64,000 nucleotides of DNA from contig NZ_KQ948658.1 in NCBI RefSeq assembly GCF_001514145.1, forward strand, positions 1 to 64,000, read 5' to 3'. The stretch is from Streptomyces canus. GTDB taxonomy: Bacteria > Actinomycetota > Actinomycetes > Streptomycetales > Streptomycetaceae. Of this stretch, positions 16,333 to 28,738 are shown one piece after another (position 1 is the stretch's first letter; each line of letters opens with the position of its first letter). Under the pieces are notes generated by a model. The model did no database searches, was not told the DNA's origin, and saw only the letters and a list, made by a program, of their open reading frames with translations. The translations under genes were made by a program, and so were the position numbers.

Positions 16333-18150
16333 CTACTCGACGGTGACCGACTTGGCGAGGTTCCTGGGCTTGTCGATGTCCCGGCCCAGCGCCAAGGCCG
16401 TGTGGTACGCGAGGAGTTGGAGGGGGATACCCATCAGGATGGGGTCCAGTTCGTCCTCGTTCTTCGGGACCACGATCGTCTCGTCGGCCTTCTCCTGGTG
16501 CTGGTGGGCGACCGCCAGGATCCTGCCGCTGCGGGCCTTGATCTCCTCCAGGGCGGCGCGGTTCTTCTCCAGGAGGTCGTCGTCGGGGACGATCGCCACC
16601 GTGGGGAGGGCCGGCTCGATCAGGGCCAGGGGACCGTGCTTGAGCTCGGAGGCGGGGTAGGCCTCGGCGTGGATGTAGGAGACCTCCTTGAGCTTCAGGG
16701 AAGCCTCGCGGGCCACCGGATAACCCCGCACACGGCCGATGAAGAGCATCGAGCGGGCCTCCGCGTACTGCTCGGCCAGCTTCTTGATGTGCTCCTCCTG
16801 CTCCAGCATCTCGGTGATCTGCGCGGGGAGCTTGCGCAGGCCCTCGATGATCCGCTTGCCGTCGCGGACCGAGAGGTCACGGGTGCGGCCCAGGTGGAGG
16901 GCGAGCAGGGCGAAGGCCACCGTCGTGTTGGTGAAGCACTTCGTGGAGACCACACAGACCTCCGGGCCCGCGTGCACGTAGATGCCGCCGTCCGCCTCGC
17001 GGGCGATCGCCGAGCCGACCACGTTCACCACGCCCAGGACGCGCGCGCCCTTGCGCTTGAGCTCCTGGACGGCCGCGAGGACGTCGTAGGTCTCACCGGA
17101 CTGCGAGACCGCGATGTAGAGGGTGTCCGGGTCCACGACCGCGTTGCGGTAACGGAACTCCGAGGCGGGCTCCGCGTCCGCGGGGATGCGGGCCAGCTCC
17201 TCGATCATCTGGGCGCCGATCATGCCCGCGTGGTACGACGTGCCGCAGCCGAGGATCTTCACGCGGCGGATCTGACGGGCCTCGCGGGCGTCCAGGTTGA
17301 GGCCGCCCAGGTGCACGGTGGAGAAGCGGTCGTCGATGCGGCCGCGCAGGACGCGGTCCACGGCGTCGGCCTGCTCGTGGATCTCCTTGTGCATGTAGGT
17401 GTCGTGGCCGCCCATGTCGTAGGAGGCGGCCTCCCACTCGACGGTGGTGGGCTCGGCCGTCGTGCGGGTGCCCTCCGTGGTGTAGGTGCGGAAGTCGTCG
17501 GCCTTGAGGGTGGCCATCTCGCCGTCGTCCAGCGTCACTATCTGCCGCGTGTGGGCGACCAGTGCGGCGATGTCCGAGGCGACGAACATCTCCTTCTCGC
17601 CGATGCCGAGGACGACCGGGGAGCCGTTGCGGGCCACCACGATGCGGTCACTGAAGTCGGCGTGCATCACGGCGATGCCGTAGGTGCCCTCGATCACCCG
17701 CAGGGTGTCGCGGACCTTGTCCTCCAGCTTCTCCGCCTGGGAGCGCGCGATGAGGTGGACGAGGACCTCGGTGTCGGTCTCGGAGAGGAACTCGACGCCG
17801 TCCGCCTCCAGCTTGCGGCGCAGGTCGGAGGCGTTGTCGATGATGCCGTTGTGGACGACGGCGACCTTGCCCTCGGCGTCCAGGTGCGGGTGGGCGTTCA
17901 CGTCGGACGGGGCGCCGTGGGTGGCCCAGCGGGTGTGGGCGATGCCGGTCGTGCCCTTGAAGCGGGCCGGGACCTTCGCCTCCAGGTCGCGCACCCGGCC
18001 CTTGGCCTTGACCATCTTCAGGCCGGCCGTCTTCGGCGAGGTGACGACTATGCCGGCCGAGTCGTAGCCGCGGTACTCCAGGCGCTGCAGGCCCTCCAGG
18101 AGCAGGGGGGCGACATCACGCTTCCCGATGTAACCGACGATTCCGCACAT
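16333..18150 (-). CDS. glmS: glutamine--fructose-6-phosphate aminotransferase (isomerizing)
   Basis: A 605-residue full-length GlmS that makes glucosamine-6-phosphate, the entry point to peptidoglycan amino sugars. The N-terminal glutaminase domain begins MCGIVGYIG, with Cys2 the nucleophile after Met removal. Two SIS domains follow (about 285-430 and 455-600), with the glutamine-sensing CGTSYHAG loop and SQSGET. The C-terminal DKPRNLAKSVTVE is diagnostic. A small conserved gene ends 12 bases upstream on the same strand and is probably co-transcribed. Streptomyces often carry two glmS genes, so this may not be the only one. Confidence 0.96.
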   Translation of the reverse strand: MCGIVGYIGKRDVAPLLLEGLQRLEYRGYDSAGIVVTSPKTAGLKMVKAKGRVRDLEAKVPARFKGTTGIAHTRWATHGAPSDVNAHPHLDAEGKVAVVHNGIIDNASDLRRKLEADGVEFLSETDTEVLVHLIARSQAEKLEDKVRDTLRVIEGTYGIAVMHADFSDRIVVARNGSPVVLGIGEKEMFVASDIAALVAHTRQIVTLDDGEMATLKADDFRTYTTEGTRTTAEPTTVEWEAASYDMGGHDTYMHKEIHEQADAVDRVLRGRIDDRFSTVHLGGLNLDAREARQIRRVKILGCGTSYHAGMIGAQMIEELARIPADAEPASEFRYRNAVVDPDTLYIAVSQSGETYDVLAAVQELKRKGARVLGVVNVVGSAIAREADGGIYVHAGPEVCVVSTKCFTNTTVAFALLALHLGRTRDLSVRDGKRIIEGLRKLPAQITEMLEQEEHIKKLAEQYAEARSMLFIGRVRGYPVAREASLKLKEVSYIHAEAYPASELKHGPLALIEPALPTVAIVPDDDLLEKNRAALEEIKARSGRILAVAHQHQEKADETIVVPKNEDELDPILMGIPLQLLAYHTALALGRDIDKPRNLAKSVTVE

Positions 18151-18162
18151 ATCTATGTATTC

Positions 18163-18456
18163 CTAGCCGTAGACGATGCGCCGTAGCTGCCTGAGCGTGA
18201 GCTCGGGCGGTGCCACCGCTCGGTATTTCAGATCCGCCTCGATCCGTCCGAAGATCTCCGTGTTCACCAGGCCCTGTGCCTGGAGCTCGCGGTGGCGGCG
18301 ACGGACGAACTCCACGGTCGTCTCGTCGAAGTAGGCGAGCACGTCCTGGATCACCCGCAGCGCCTCGCCCCGGCTCAGGGGCGTGGACCGCGTCAGATGA
18401 TCAACCAGGTCGTCGTGCACCCGGTAGATCCTGGGGTACCGCGCGCCGATTCGCAA
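18163..18456 (-). CDS. conserved small protein upstream of glmS
   Basis: A 97-residue soluble basic protein of unknown function, predicted mostly helical (SRGEALRVIQDVLAYFDE, TVEFVRRRHRELQAQG, LTLRQLRRIVYG). I place its start at TTG 18456, because AGGA lies five bases before it; a GTG at RVHDDL would remove 13 residues and has no ribosome binding site. The gene is coupled closely to glmS. An inverted repeat TGCCCG-GTAT-CGGGCA (18463-18478) covers its leader. Confidence 0.7.
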   Translation of the reverse strand: MRIGARYPRIYRVHDDLVDHLTRSTPLSRGEALRVIQDVLAYFDETTVEFVRRRHRELQAQGLVNTEIFGRIEADLKYRAVAPPELTLRQLRRIVYG

Positions 18457-18507
18457 GAATCCTGCCCGGTATCGGGCAAGGTGCTGTTGATGTTCTTATG
18501 GACGTCT

Positions 18508-18540
18508 GTTCGCAAGCTGTCCATCCTGCGTCCTATACCT
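18508..18540 (+). promoter_or_regulatory. PHO-box-like tandem 11-mers before the secreted phosphatase
   Basis: Three adjacent 11-base units, GTTCGCAAGCT, GTCCATCCTGC and GTCCTATACCT, begin with G-T-T/C-C, like the direct repeat units of Streptomyces PhoP sites (GTTCACC core). TATACCT at 18534-18540 could be the -10 box, putting the repeats over the -35 position. The match is approximate, so this is a candidate only. Confidence 0.35.
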
Positions 18541-18570
18541 CGTTGCTCATGGCGACGAGTTTCAGACGTC

Positions 18571-20148
18571 ATGGACATTCCTCGTATGGGCGTACCCGAC
18601 CAGCTCGCCGAGCACATGAGCATGGCCGAGCAGCACGAGTACCTGCGCGCCAGATTCTCCCGGCGCAACATGATCAGAGGCGGCGCCGTCACGCTGGGCG
18701 CCGTCGCGGGTGGCGCGTTCGTGCCGGGCGCCGTCGCCCAGGCCGCCACGCCGACCCAGACCTTCGCCGGCGCCGAGAGCGTCGACGGCGCTCTCGTCGC
18801 CCCCTTCGGCCGTCACCTCGCCTACGGCAACGACGCGCGTACCGAAATGACCGTCTCGTGGCAGGTGCCGGTCGCGGTCAAGAAGCCCTTCATCCGGATC
18901 GGCGCCCGCCCCTGGGACCTCTCCCGCAAGATCGAGGCCGAGGTGCGCACCCTGTACACCCCGGCCGGCGTCGGCGCCAGCGGCGACCACACGCAGTACT
19001 ACCTGCACGCCAAGCTGAGCCGGCTGCGCCCCGGCCAGACCTACTACTACGGCGTCGGCCACCAGGGCTTCGACCCCGCCGAGCCGCACCTGACCGGCAC
19101 CCTGGGCACCTTCACCACCGCGCCCGCCCACAAGAAGCCGTTCACCTTCACGGCCTTCGGCGACCAGGGCGTCAGCTACCACGGCCTGGCCAACGACAGC
19201 CTGCTCCTCGGCCAGAACCCGGCCTTCCACCTGCACGCCGGCGACATCGCCTACGCCGACCCGGCCGGCCAGGGCAAGTCCGCCGACACGGGTTTCGACT
19301 CGCGCGTGTGGGACCAGTTCCTCGCCCAGACCGAGTCGGTGGCCAAGTCCGTGCCGTGGATGGTGAGTTACGGCAACCACGACATGGAGGCCTGGTACTC
19401 GCCCAACGGCTACGGCGGCGAGGAGGCCCGCTTCACGCTCCCCGACAACGGGCCGGACAAGGCGCACCTGCCGGGCGTGTACTCCTTCGTCCACGGCAAC
19501 ACGGCGATCATCTCGCTGGACCCGAACGACGTCTCCTTCGAGATCCCGGCCAACCTCGGCATCTCCGGCGGCACCCAGACCACGTGGTTCGAGGGGCAGC
19601 TGAAGAAGTACCGGGCCGCGAAGGACATCGACTTCATCATCGTGTTCTTCCACCACTGCGCCTACTGCACCTCCACCGCGCACGCCTCGGAGGGGGGCGT
19701 GCGCCAGGAGTGGGTGCCGCTGTTCGAGAAGTACACGGTGGACCTGGTCATCAACGGCCACAACCACCAGTACGAGCGCACCGACGTCATCAAGGGCGAC
19801 AAGGTCGCCAAGAAGCTCCCCATCGGTGAGACGGCCTACTCGGAGACCGAGGGTGTCGTCTACGTCACGGCGGGCGCCGCGGGCCGCAGCCTGTACGCGT
19901 TCACCGCGCCGGACTCCTACGAGGGCCACCTCAACGAGCAGGACTCCGTCGCCTCCTTCATCAACACCAAGGACGGCAAGGTCAACGAGACCGTCGCCTG
20001 GTCCCGGGTGCGCTACCTCAACTACTCCTTCCTGCGCGTGGACGTGGAACCCGCGGCACGGGGCCACTACGCCAAGCTGAAGGTGTCGGGCATCGCCGAG
20101 ACCGGTGACCGCATCGACCACTTCACGGTGGCTCGCAAGGCGAAGTAA
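18571..20148 (+). CDS. Tat-exported purple-acid-type metallophosphoesterase
   Basis: A secreted phosphatase. The N-terminus has a twin-arginine signal (FSRRNMIRGGAVTLGAV, cleaved near AVAQAA). A fibronectin-like N-terminal PAP domain precedes the catalytic metallophosphoesterase domain. All dinuclear metal motifs are there: GDQG, GDIAYAD, GNHD, the FHHCAYC histidine and GHNHQYER. It would release phosphate from organic phosphates outside the cell. The start is uncertain: ATG 18571 gives 525 residues, ATG 18586 (MGVPDQ) gives 520, and neither has a good ribosome binding site. It is divergent from the glmS operon and ends 11 bases from a converging gene. Confidence 0.88.
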   Translation: MDIPRMGVPDQLAEHMSMAEQHEYLRARFSRRNMIRGGAVTLGAVAGGAFVPGAVAQAATPTQTFAGAESVDGALVAPFGRHLAYGNDARTEMTVSWQVPVAVKKPFIRIGARPWDLSRKIEAEVRTLYTPAGVGASGDHTQYYLHAKLSRLRPGQTYYYGVGHQGFDPAEPHLTGTLGTFTTAPAHKKPFTFTAFGDQGVSYHGLANDSLLLGQNPAFHLHAGDIAYADPAGQGKSADTGFDSRVWDQFLAQTESVAKSVPWMVSYGNHDMEAWYSPNGYGGEEARFTLPDNGPDKAHLPGVYSFVHGNTAIISLDPNDVSFEIPANLGISGGTQTTWFEGQLKKYRAAKDIDFIIVFFHHCAYCTSTAHASEGGVRQEWVPLFEKYTVDLVINGHNHQYERTDVIKGDKVAKKLPIGETAYSETEGVVYVTAGAAGRSLYAFTAPDSYEGHLNEQDSVASFINTKDGKVNETVAWSRVRYLNYSFLRVDVEPAARGHYAKLKVSGIAETGDRIDHFTVARKAK

Positions 20149-20159
20149 CCCGCCTCGGA

Positions 20160-21053
20160 TCACATCCGTTTGAGGATCGCCTGCTTGGCCATCGTGAACT
20201 CCTCGTCCGTCAGGACACCCGTGCGGTGCAGCTCGCCGAGCTCGCGCAGCCGGCGCAGGAGGGCATCGTGACCGTCCTCGGCGGAGCCGACCGGAGAAGA
20301 AGGCGTTTCCGGTCGTACGTCCCGCGTTTTCCGTACGTCGATGGCGGCGGCCCGGGCCGGGTGCGGAAGCCTGGCCTGGACCGCCGCCGCGACCAACGCC
20401 ATCAGCGGGTCCTTCTTGAAGCCCCACAGCTCCACCGCGTTGGGGTCGTACTTCGGCGGGGCCTTCGTCGGAGCGTGCCGCACGGTGAAGCGCAGGTGGC
20501 CGTTCTCCAGGCCGGCCGCGGGCTGCCACTCCACGGCGACGACGTCGGTCAGGGCGAGGGTGCGGGGCCCCGCGGAGGCCTTGGCGTCCTCCGTCTTCCA
20601 GTTCCACTCCAGCCGGATGTGCTCGCCGTCGAAGGCGGCGGTGCCGTCACCCGCGGACACGGCGAGGGGGACGGCCGGGCCCGGGAGCAGATACCCGTCC
20701 ACGGGGTCGGTGGGGACCTGGTCCAGGAGCAGTGCGCTTCGGACCTCGTCCACGAAGTACTCGGCCACGCCGTAGCGGTCCGACTCCACGGTCAGCTGGT
20801 AGGGGTCGTGCGGCTCGGTCAGCCGGCCGCCGGTCGCGTGCAGCAGGGGATCGGCGCCGTCGCGCAGCCGCAGCCTCAACCGGCCCGTCTTCTTGCCCTG
20901 TTCGAAGGAGATGCCCGCCAACGCGCCCAGCGGTACGACGAGTTCACCCAGTTCTCTGCGCAGCAGCCCGACGTTCTTGTCTCTTCCCGGAGTCAGCCGC
21001 AGAGCGTCGCCGTCGAAGACCCATGTGCCGTCCTTCTGGAGGATTTCCGCCAT
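20160..21053 (-). CDS. DUF4429-type protein with C-terminal SHOCT motif
   Basis: A 297-residue cytoplasmic protein. The first part (about 1-220) looks like two copies of a beta-rich domain of the DUF4429 kind: WVFDGDALRLTPG... and, from about 140, AAFDGEHIRLEW.... The last 32 residues, LRRLRELGELHRTGVLTDEEF, form a SHOCT motif, a short oligomerisation helix pair. A poorly conserved Ala/Pro/Glu linker joins them. I start it at ATG 21053; the frame is open further upstream into the next gene only by chance. Function is unknown. Confidence 0.75.
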   Translation of the reverse strand: MAEILQKDGTWVFDGDALRLTPGRDKNVGLLRRELGELVVPLGALAGISFEQGKKTGRLRLRLRDGADPLLHATGGRLTEPHDPYQLTVESDRYGVAEYFVDEVRSALLLDQVPTDPVDGYLLPGPAVPLAVSAGDGTAAFDGEHIRLEWNWKTEDAKASAGPRTLALTDVVAVEWQPAAGLENGHLRFTVRHAPTKAPPKYDPNAVELWGFKKDPLMALVAAAVQARLPHPARAAAIDVRKTRDVRPETPSSPVGSAEDGHDALLRRLRELGELHRTGVLTDEEFTMAKQAILKRM

Positions 21054-21076
21054 GGGGAAATTCTGGCATTCGGGGC

Positions 21077-22585
21077 TCAGTTGCCCAGCGCCTTGTCCAG
21101 GACGTCGTCGAGGGCGAAGCGGGTCGCCGCGCCGGGGGTCCCGGCCGGCAGCATGCGGATCTCGCCGTTCGTGGTCCCCACGGCGATGGCGGGCTTGTCC
21201 TGGCAGACCAGGGTGAAGGTCTTGTCCTGGTGGGCCTTGAGGAAGAACGCCTGGTCCTCGGGGTAGGGGGCGGCGTCTCCCTGCGCGTAGGCGCACGGCC
21301 GCAGCTGCATGGGGTCGCCCACCGCCCGGTCGCCCGCGATGTCCAGACAGAACGTCGACGCCACGTGCTGCAGAGCGACGGCCCCGTCCCCGATGTCGAC
21401 GACCCGCCACCGCTGTGTCGTGCCTCCGTCGCAGGCGCCCGGGGCGGGGATGTCCGGAGTCTCACCGGCGGCCGCGCCGACACAGGGCCCGGCCGCGCTC
21501 TGCAGCGCGACGGTCGCGAGCACCGTCCCCGCCGCGCGGGACACCGAGGGCGAGGCCGAGGCCGAGGGGGACCGCGGGGGCCCGGCGGCCGGCGGACCGT
21601 AGGAACCGGCGGTCCGCTCGCCTTGCCCGACATCGGACAGCAGGTTCAGCGCCACGGCGGTGGCGGCGGCGGTCACCACGACGGCGACGGCGATGGCGAG
21701 CACGGGTCGGCGGGGGCCCGGGTCGGTCGGGGTGGGGGGTGCGGGGGGAGGGGCGCCGGGGGCGAGTGGGGCTGAGGGCACTGGTGCGCTGGGGGCGCTC
21801 GGCGTGCCGGAGGTGAGGAGGTGCGCGGCGGTGTCCGGGGCCCCGGGCCGCGCCGCGCGGTAGGCCGGGCCGCCCCACACCAGGAGCCGGTCGACGAGCA
21901 GGGGCCGTAGCTCCTGCGTACCCCCCGAGGTGAGCGTGCGCAGCAACGCGATGTCGTGGGCGCAGAACTCGCAGGTCTCCAGGTGCTGTTCGAGATCCGC
22001 GGGGGTCTCGCGATGCGTGCCGCGGGCGATCGCGCCGAGCATGCCGCCGTAGTGGACGCAGCGGGCGTCGGCCGTGTGCTCGGCACGCAGTCGCAGGAAG
22101 GTGTCGGCGAGCCGGGAGCGGGCCGACTCCGCCATCGACTCGGCGAATTCCTGCGAGGTGTTCAGCACTCGGGCGGCGAACGCCGGTTCGCCCTCCGCCA
22201 AGCACAGCCACAGCGCGGCCCGCGACTGGTCCGCCAGCTCCCCGAACGCCCGCAGCAGCGGCGCGTCGTGCTCCACGAGCCGCAGCGTGTCCGCCGTGCC
22301 GAAGGTCTCGCCCGCGCGCTGGGCCCAGTTCCGGAAGTCGCGGAGAAGGAGTCCCGAGCGGCTGTCCCGCAGCCATTGGAAGGCGGCGCGCCGTACGTCC
22401 GCCAGGAGCGCCGGACGCATGGCGGGCCCCTGCTGTCCCGCCAGCACCTCCCCGGCGAGCTCCGCCGCCGTGGCGGGCCTGCCGCAGAACGCGCCCGCGT
22501 AGGCGTGGACGGCCGCGACGTCCTCCGCCGGTAACCCGGTCGCCGGGTCGTGCAGGACTTGCTGTGGCGTGTGCTCGGACGTCAT
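21077..22585 (-). CDS. membrane protein with anti-sigma-like zinc finger and ricin-type lectin domain
   Basis: A 502-residue protein with an unusual domain order. Residues 20-170 are helical and reminiscent of a degenerate sigma-factor-like region. His201, Cys205 and Cys208 (HLETCEFCAHD) form a zinc-finger motif typical of anti-sigma factors. A Pro/Ala-rich stretch (250-293) precedes one membrane helix (about 294-316), and an extracytoplasmic Ser/Pro linker leads to a C-terminal ricin-B-like domain (TTQRWRVVDIGDGAVALQHV; CLDIAG). It could sense an extracellular glycan. I start it at ATG 22585. No sigma factor gene is adjacent. Function is inferred only from architecture. Confidence 0.65.
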   Translation of the reverse strand: MTSEHTPQQVLHDPATGLPAEDVAAVHAYAGAFCGRPATAAELAGEVLAGQQGPAMRPALLADVRRAAFQWLRDSRSGLLLRDFRNWAQRAGETFGTADTLRLVEHDAPLLRAFGELADQSRAALWLCLAEGEPAFAARVLNTSQEFAESMAESARSRLADTFLRLRAEHTADARCVHYGGMLGAIARGTHRETPADLEQHLETCEFCAHDIALLRTLTSGGTQELRPLLVDRLLVWGGPAYRAARPGAPDTAAHLLTSGTPSAPSAPVPSAPLAPGAPPPAPPTPTDPGPRRPVLAIAVAVVVTAAATAVALNLLSDVGQGERTAGSYGPPAAGPPRSPSASASPSVSRAAGTVLATVALQSAAGPCVGAAAGETPDIPAPGACDGGTTQRWRVVDIGDGAVALQHVASTFCLDIAGDRAVGDPMQLRPCAYAQGDAAPYPEDQAFFLKAHQDKTFTLVCQDKPAIAVGTTNGEIRMLPAGTPGAATRFALDDVLDKALGN

Positions 22586-22709
22586 CGTCTCGTCCCCCCA
22601 AGGAACGCGGTCACGGCAAGATGTGGACCGTAGTGGCACTCACTATGACGATGCTGTGCAGCCCGTGTGCTCAAGAGACGCAAGAACAGCCAGAAACAGA
22701 CGGGGCCTC

Positions 22710-24478
22710 CTACCGGCCCGCGATGGGGTTGTTCAGCGTGCCGACCAGCTGGAGCGCGCCGGACGGGTCCGCCAGGTCCACCATCTGCTTGTTGTTGCGC
22801 AGCTGCAGGCGGTTGAGGCAGGACAGGGCGAACTCGGGCGCGAACATGTCGTACTGCCGGAACTTGTCGGCCAGTTCGGGCACCGAGTGCTGGTAGTCGC
22901 GGGTCACCTCGGCGACCGTGCGCCAGAAGCCCTCCTCCTCCAGGATTCCCTCGGCGGCGAGGTTCGCGGCGAGGAAGCGGAAGAAGCAGTCGAAGACGTC
23001 CGTGAAGATCGACAGCAGCTTCTTGTCGTCGGGGACCTCGACGCGCAGCCGCTCGACCGCCGGCGGCAGCACCGCCTCCGGGTCCATGACGGCGATCTCC
23101 TCGGCGATGTCCTTGTAGACCGCCCGCTCGACCACGCCGTCCTTCACGACCAGGATGACGTTCTCGCCGTGCGGCATGAACACCAGGTCGTAGGCGTAGA
23201 AGCTGTGCAGGAGCGGGGTGTAGTAGGCGCGGAGGTAGCGGCGCAGCCAGTCGGTCGGAGTGAGTCCCGACCGCTCGACGAGGGCGCCCGCGAAGGACCG
23301 GCCCTCGTGGTCGACGTGGACCAGCGAGGCCATCGTGGCGAGCGACTCGCCGTCCTGGAGGGACGGGACCGGGCTCTCGCGCCACAGCGCGGCGAGCATC
23401 TTGCGGTACGGCGAGTAGCGGTCGGTGGCGGCCTCGTACTCCAGGTGCCGGTAGCCCACGGCGGCGCGCTCGCGGATGATCGTCAGGCCCGTCGCCTTCA
23501 GCACCGGGTCGCCCTCGATCAGCTGGGCGAGCCAGTCGTTGATGGCCGGGGTCGCCTCCATGTACGCGGCCGACAGTCCGCGCATGAAGCCCATGTTGAG
23601 GACGGACAGGGCCGTCTTCACGTAGTGCTTCTCCGGGTTCGACCGGTTGAAGAAGGTCCGGATGGACTGCTGGGCCAGGTACTCGTCGTCGCCCTCGCCC
23701 AGGCAGACCAGCAGCCCGCGGGCGACCTCGGCGGCGAAGGTGACGGTGAGCTTGTTCCACCACTGCCAGGGGTGGACCGGTAGGAGGAGGTAGTCGGCCG
23801 GGTCGAGGTCCCTGTCGCGCAGGACGCCGTAGAAGCGCTCGACGGTCTCCTCGCCCAGCTCCTGGCGCACGAAGGACTCGTACTCGATGCCGACCCCCGC
23901 TGTGAACGCGGCGCGCGAGCGGTGCGCGGCGAGCCAGACCAGTCGGACCGGGCTCGCGGTCTCGGGGGCGTACGAGAGGTACTCGTGGATGCCGAAGCCG
24001 AGCCGGCCGTTGTTGGCGACGAAGCAGGGGTGGCCCTCGGTCATGCCGGTCTCGATGTCCTGGAAGGAGCTCTTCGCGAGTTCGGCGACCGCTACCTGGG
24101 GCTTGGTGAGCTTGTAGCAGGTGCCCGAGAGGGTGGAGGAGATCTCCTCCAGGTAGACCGGCAGGATCTCGTCGCTCAGGCCCAGGGTCTGCCTCAGTTC
24201 GATGAAGAAGTCCAGGGCGGCGAGGGGGAGTTCGGTACCGTCACGGTGGCGGGTGATCGAGTCGGCGTCGATCTGCCAGTGGTCCAGGGCGCGGCGGACG
24301 GCCGTGAAGTCGTAGCGGGTCTTGCCGTCGTCGCTGCGGACGACGTACTGGTCCTTGTCGGTCTCCTCGGGCTCGATCAGCCGCTCGTGCGCGAACTCGG
24401 CGAGGCCCTTGCGGACCAGCAGGCGGTTGGCGGTCTCCCAGCGCTCGGGGGACAGATGGGCGACGGCGTCGGCGAGGC

Positions 24479-24482
<4 letters not shown>
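22710..24482 (-). CDS. desD: desferrioxamine synthetase DesD (NIS synthetase)
   Basis: A 590-residue IucA/IucC-family NRPS-independent siderophore synthetase. It condenses three hydroxamate units, N-hydroxy-N-succinylcadaverine (or the acetylated form), and macrocyclises them to desferrioxamine E or B using ATP. The conserved HPWQWW (LLLPVHPWQWW around 254-264), GHPCFVANNGRLG and HVDHEGRSF segments are visible, and the length matches DesD. Its ATG overlaps the desC stop by 4 bases. Last gene of the desABCD operon. Confidence 0.96.
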
Positions 24483-27730
<3,248 letters not shown>

Positions 27731-27798
27731 GTAGGGGCCCTCCGGTGGGGAAATCCGTGCGGGACGGGGCAGGAGCGGGGCGGAACCCCGGCTTCAAC

Positions 27799-27817
27799 TT
27801 AGGTAAGCCTAACCTAA
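27799..27817. promoter_or_regulatory. iron box (DmdR1 site) of the desABCD operon
   Basis: TTAGGTAAGCCTAACCTAA is a 19-bp inverted repeat matching the Streptomyces iron box consensus (TTAGGTTAGGCTCACCTAA). DmdR1 with Fe(II) binds such sites and represses desABCD when iron is ample. Confidence 0.93.
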
Positions 27818-27821
27818 TTAA

Positions 27822-27839
27822 GGCAGGCTCAAGCCTGCC
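27822..27839 (-). terminator. terminator hairpin of desF, next to the desA iron box
   Basis: GGCAGGC (27822-27828), loop TCAA, GCCTGCC (27833-27839). On the minus strand the stem is followed by TTAATT, a weak U-rich tract that merges with the iron box. It would stop read-through from desF into desA. Confidence 0.6.
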
Positions 27840-27870
27840 CCATCCGTGACTGGTGTCACTTCGACGGGAG

Positions 27871-28704
27871 TTACTCGGCCGCCCGCAGCTGCTCCTCGGT
27901 CATCCCCTGCCGCCAGTACCCCACGAAGGTGACCCGGCGCCGGTCGACCCCGCGCTCCCGCACGAAGTGCCGCCGCAGCTCCTTCACGCAGCCGGACTCG
28001 CCCGCGATCCAGACGTACGGCCGCTCGGCGTCCGGCAGTCGGGCATCCCGGAGGGCGCCGAGGGCCATGGGGGAGCACTGGGCGCCGGTCCCGTCGGCCA
28101 CGAGCCAGGTGATCTCGGCGTCCGCCTCGGTCGCGAGGTCCTGGATGTCCCCCGCGTCGCGCACCTCCAGCCAGACACGGGCACGCTGTCCGGCGGGCAG
28201 CGACTCGAGGATCGCGGAGACGGCGGGCAGTGCGGTCTCGTCGCCCCACAGCACCACCAGATCGGTGTCGTCCGGCGACCGGAACCGGATCGCCCGGTTG
28301 TCGGCGACGGCGGGCCCGAGCAACTGGACCTTGTCACCGGCGCAGGCCCGCGCTGCCCACCGGGAGGCGGGCCCGGCGGGCTCGTGCAGCACGAAGTCGA
28401 TGTCGATCTCGTCGGGGTTCCGACGGAGCGAGCGCAGCGTGTACGACCGCATCACGGCCCGTACGTCGTCGGGGAGTTCACGCCACGCCTGCCACCATCC
28501 GTCGCCCAGCTCGACGGGTACGCCGGGCTCGGTCCGGCCTTCGGCGGGGAGGAAGAGGGACAGCGACTGATCGCGTCCGTCGGAGAGGAAGTACCGGAGG
28601 TCCTCTCCGGTGAAGCTGACCCGGACGAGAGACGGGCCGAGCCGCCTCGTCCGTACGACCTGGAGGGAGAAGAAACGGAACGGGGCGGCTACGGCCGTGG
28701 TCAT
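27871..28704 (-). CDS. desF: siderophore-interacting protein (ferric-siderophore reductase)
   Basis: A 277-residue FAD-binding ferric-siderophore reductase of the ViuB/SIP family. The FAD motif MRSYTLR is near 85-91 and an NAD(P)H-binding-like domain (VVLWGDETALPAVSAILESLP; VWIAGESGCVKELRRHF) fills the C-terminal half. It reduces ferrioxamine in the cytoplasm to release iron. It lies 34 bases downstream of desE on the same strand and is probably transcribed with it. Confidence 0.92.
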   Translation of the reverse strand: MTTAVAAPFRFFSLQVVRTRRLGPSLVRVSFTGEDLRYFLSDGRDQSLSLFLPAEGRTEPGVPVELGDGWWQAWRELPDDVRAVMRSYTLRSLRRNPDEIDIDFVLHEPAGPASRWAARACAGDKVQLLGPAVADNRAIRFRSPDDTDLVVLWGDETALPAVSAILESLPAGQRARVWLEVRDAGDIQDLATEADAEITWLVADGTGAQCSPMALGALRDARLPDAERPYVWIAGESGCVKELRRHFVRERGVDRRRVTFVGYWRQGMTEEQLRAAE

Positions 28705-28738
28705 GTGAGGCTCCCGGGGCTCAGGAAGGGGTACGGTG

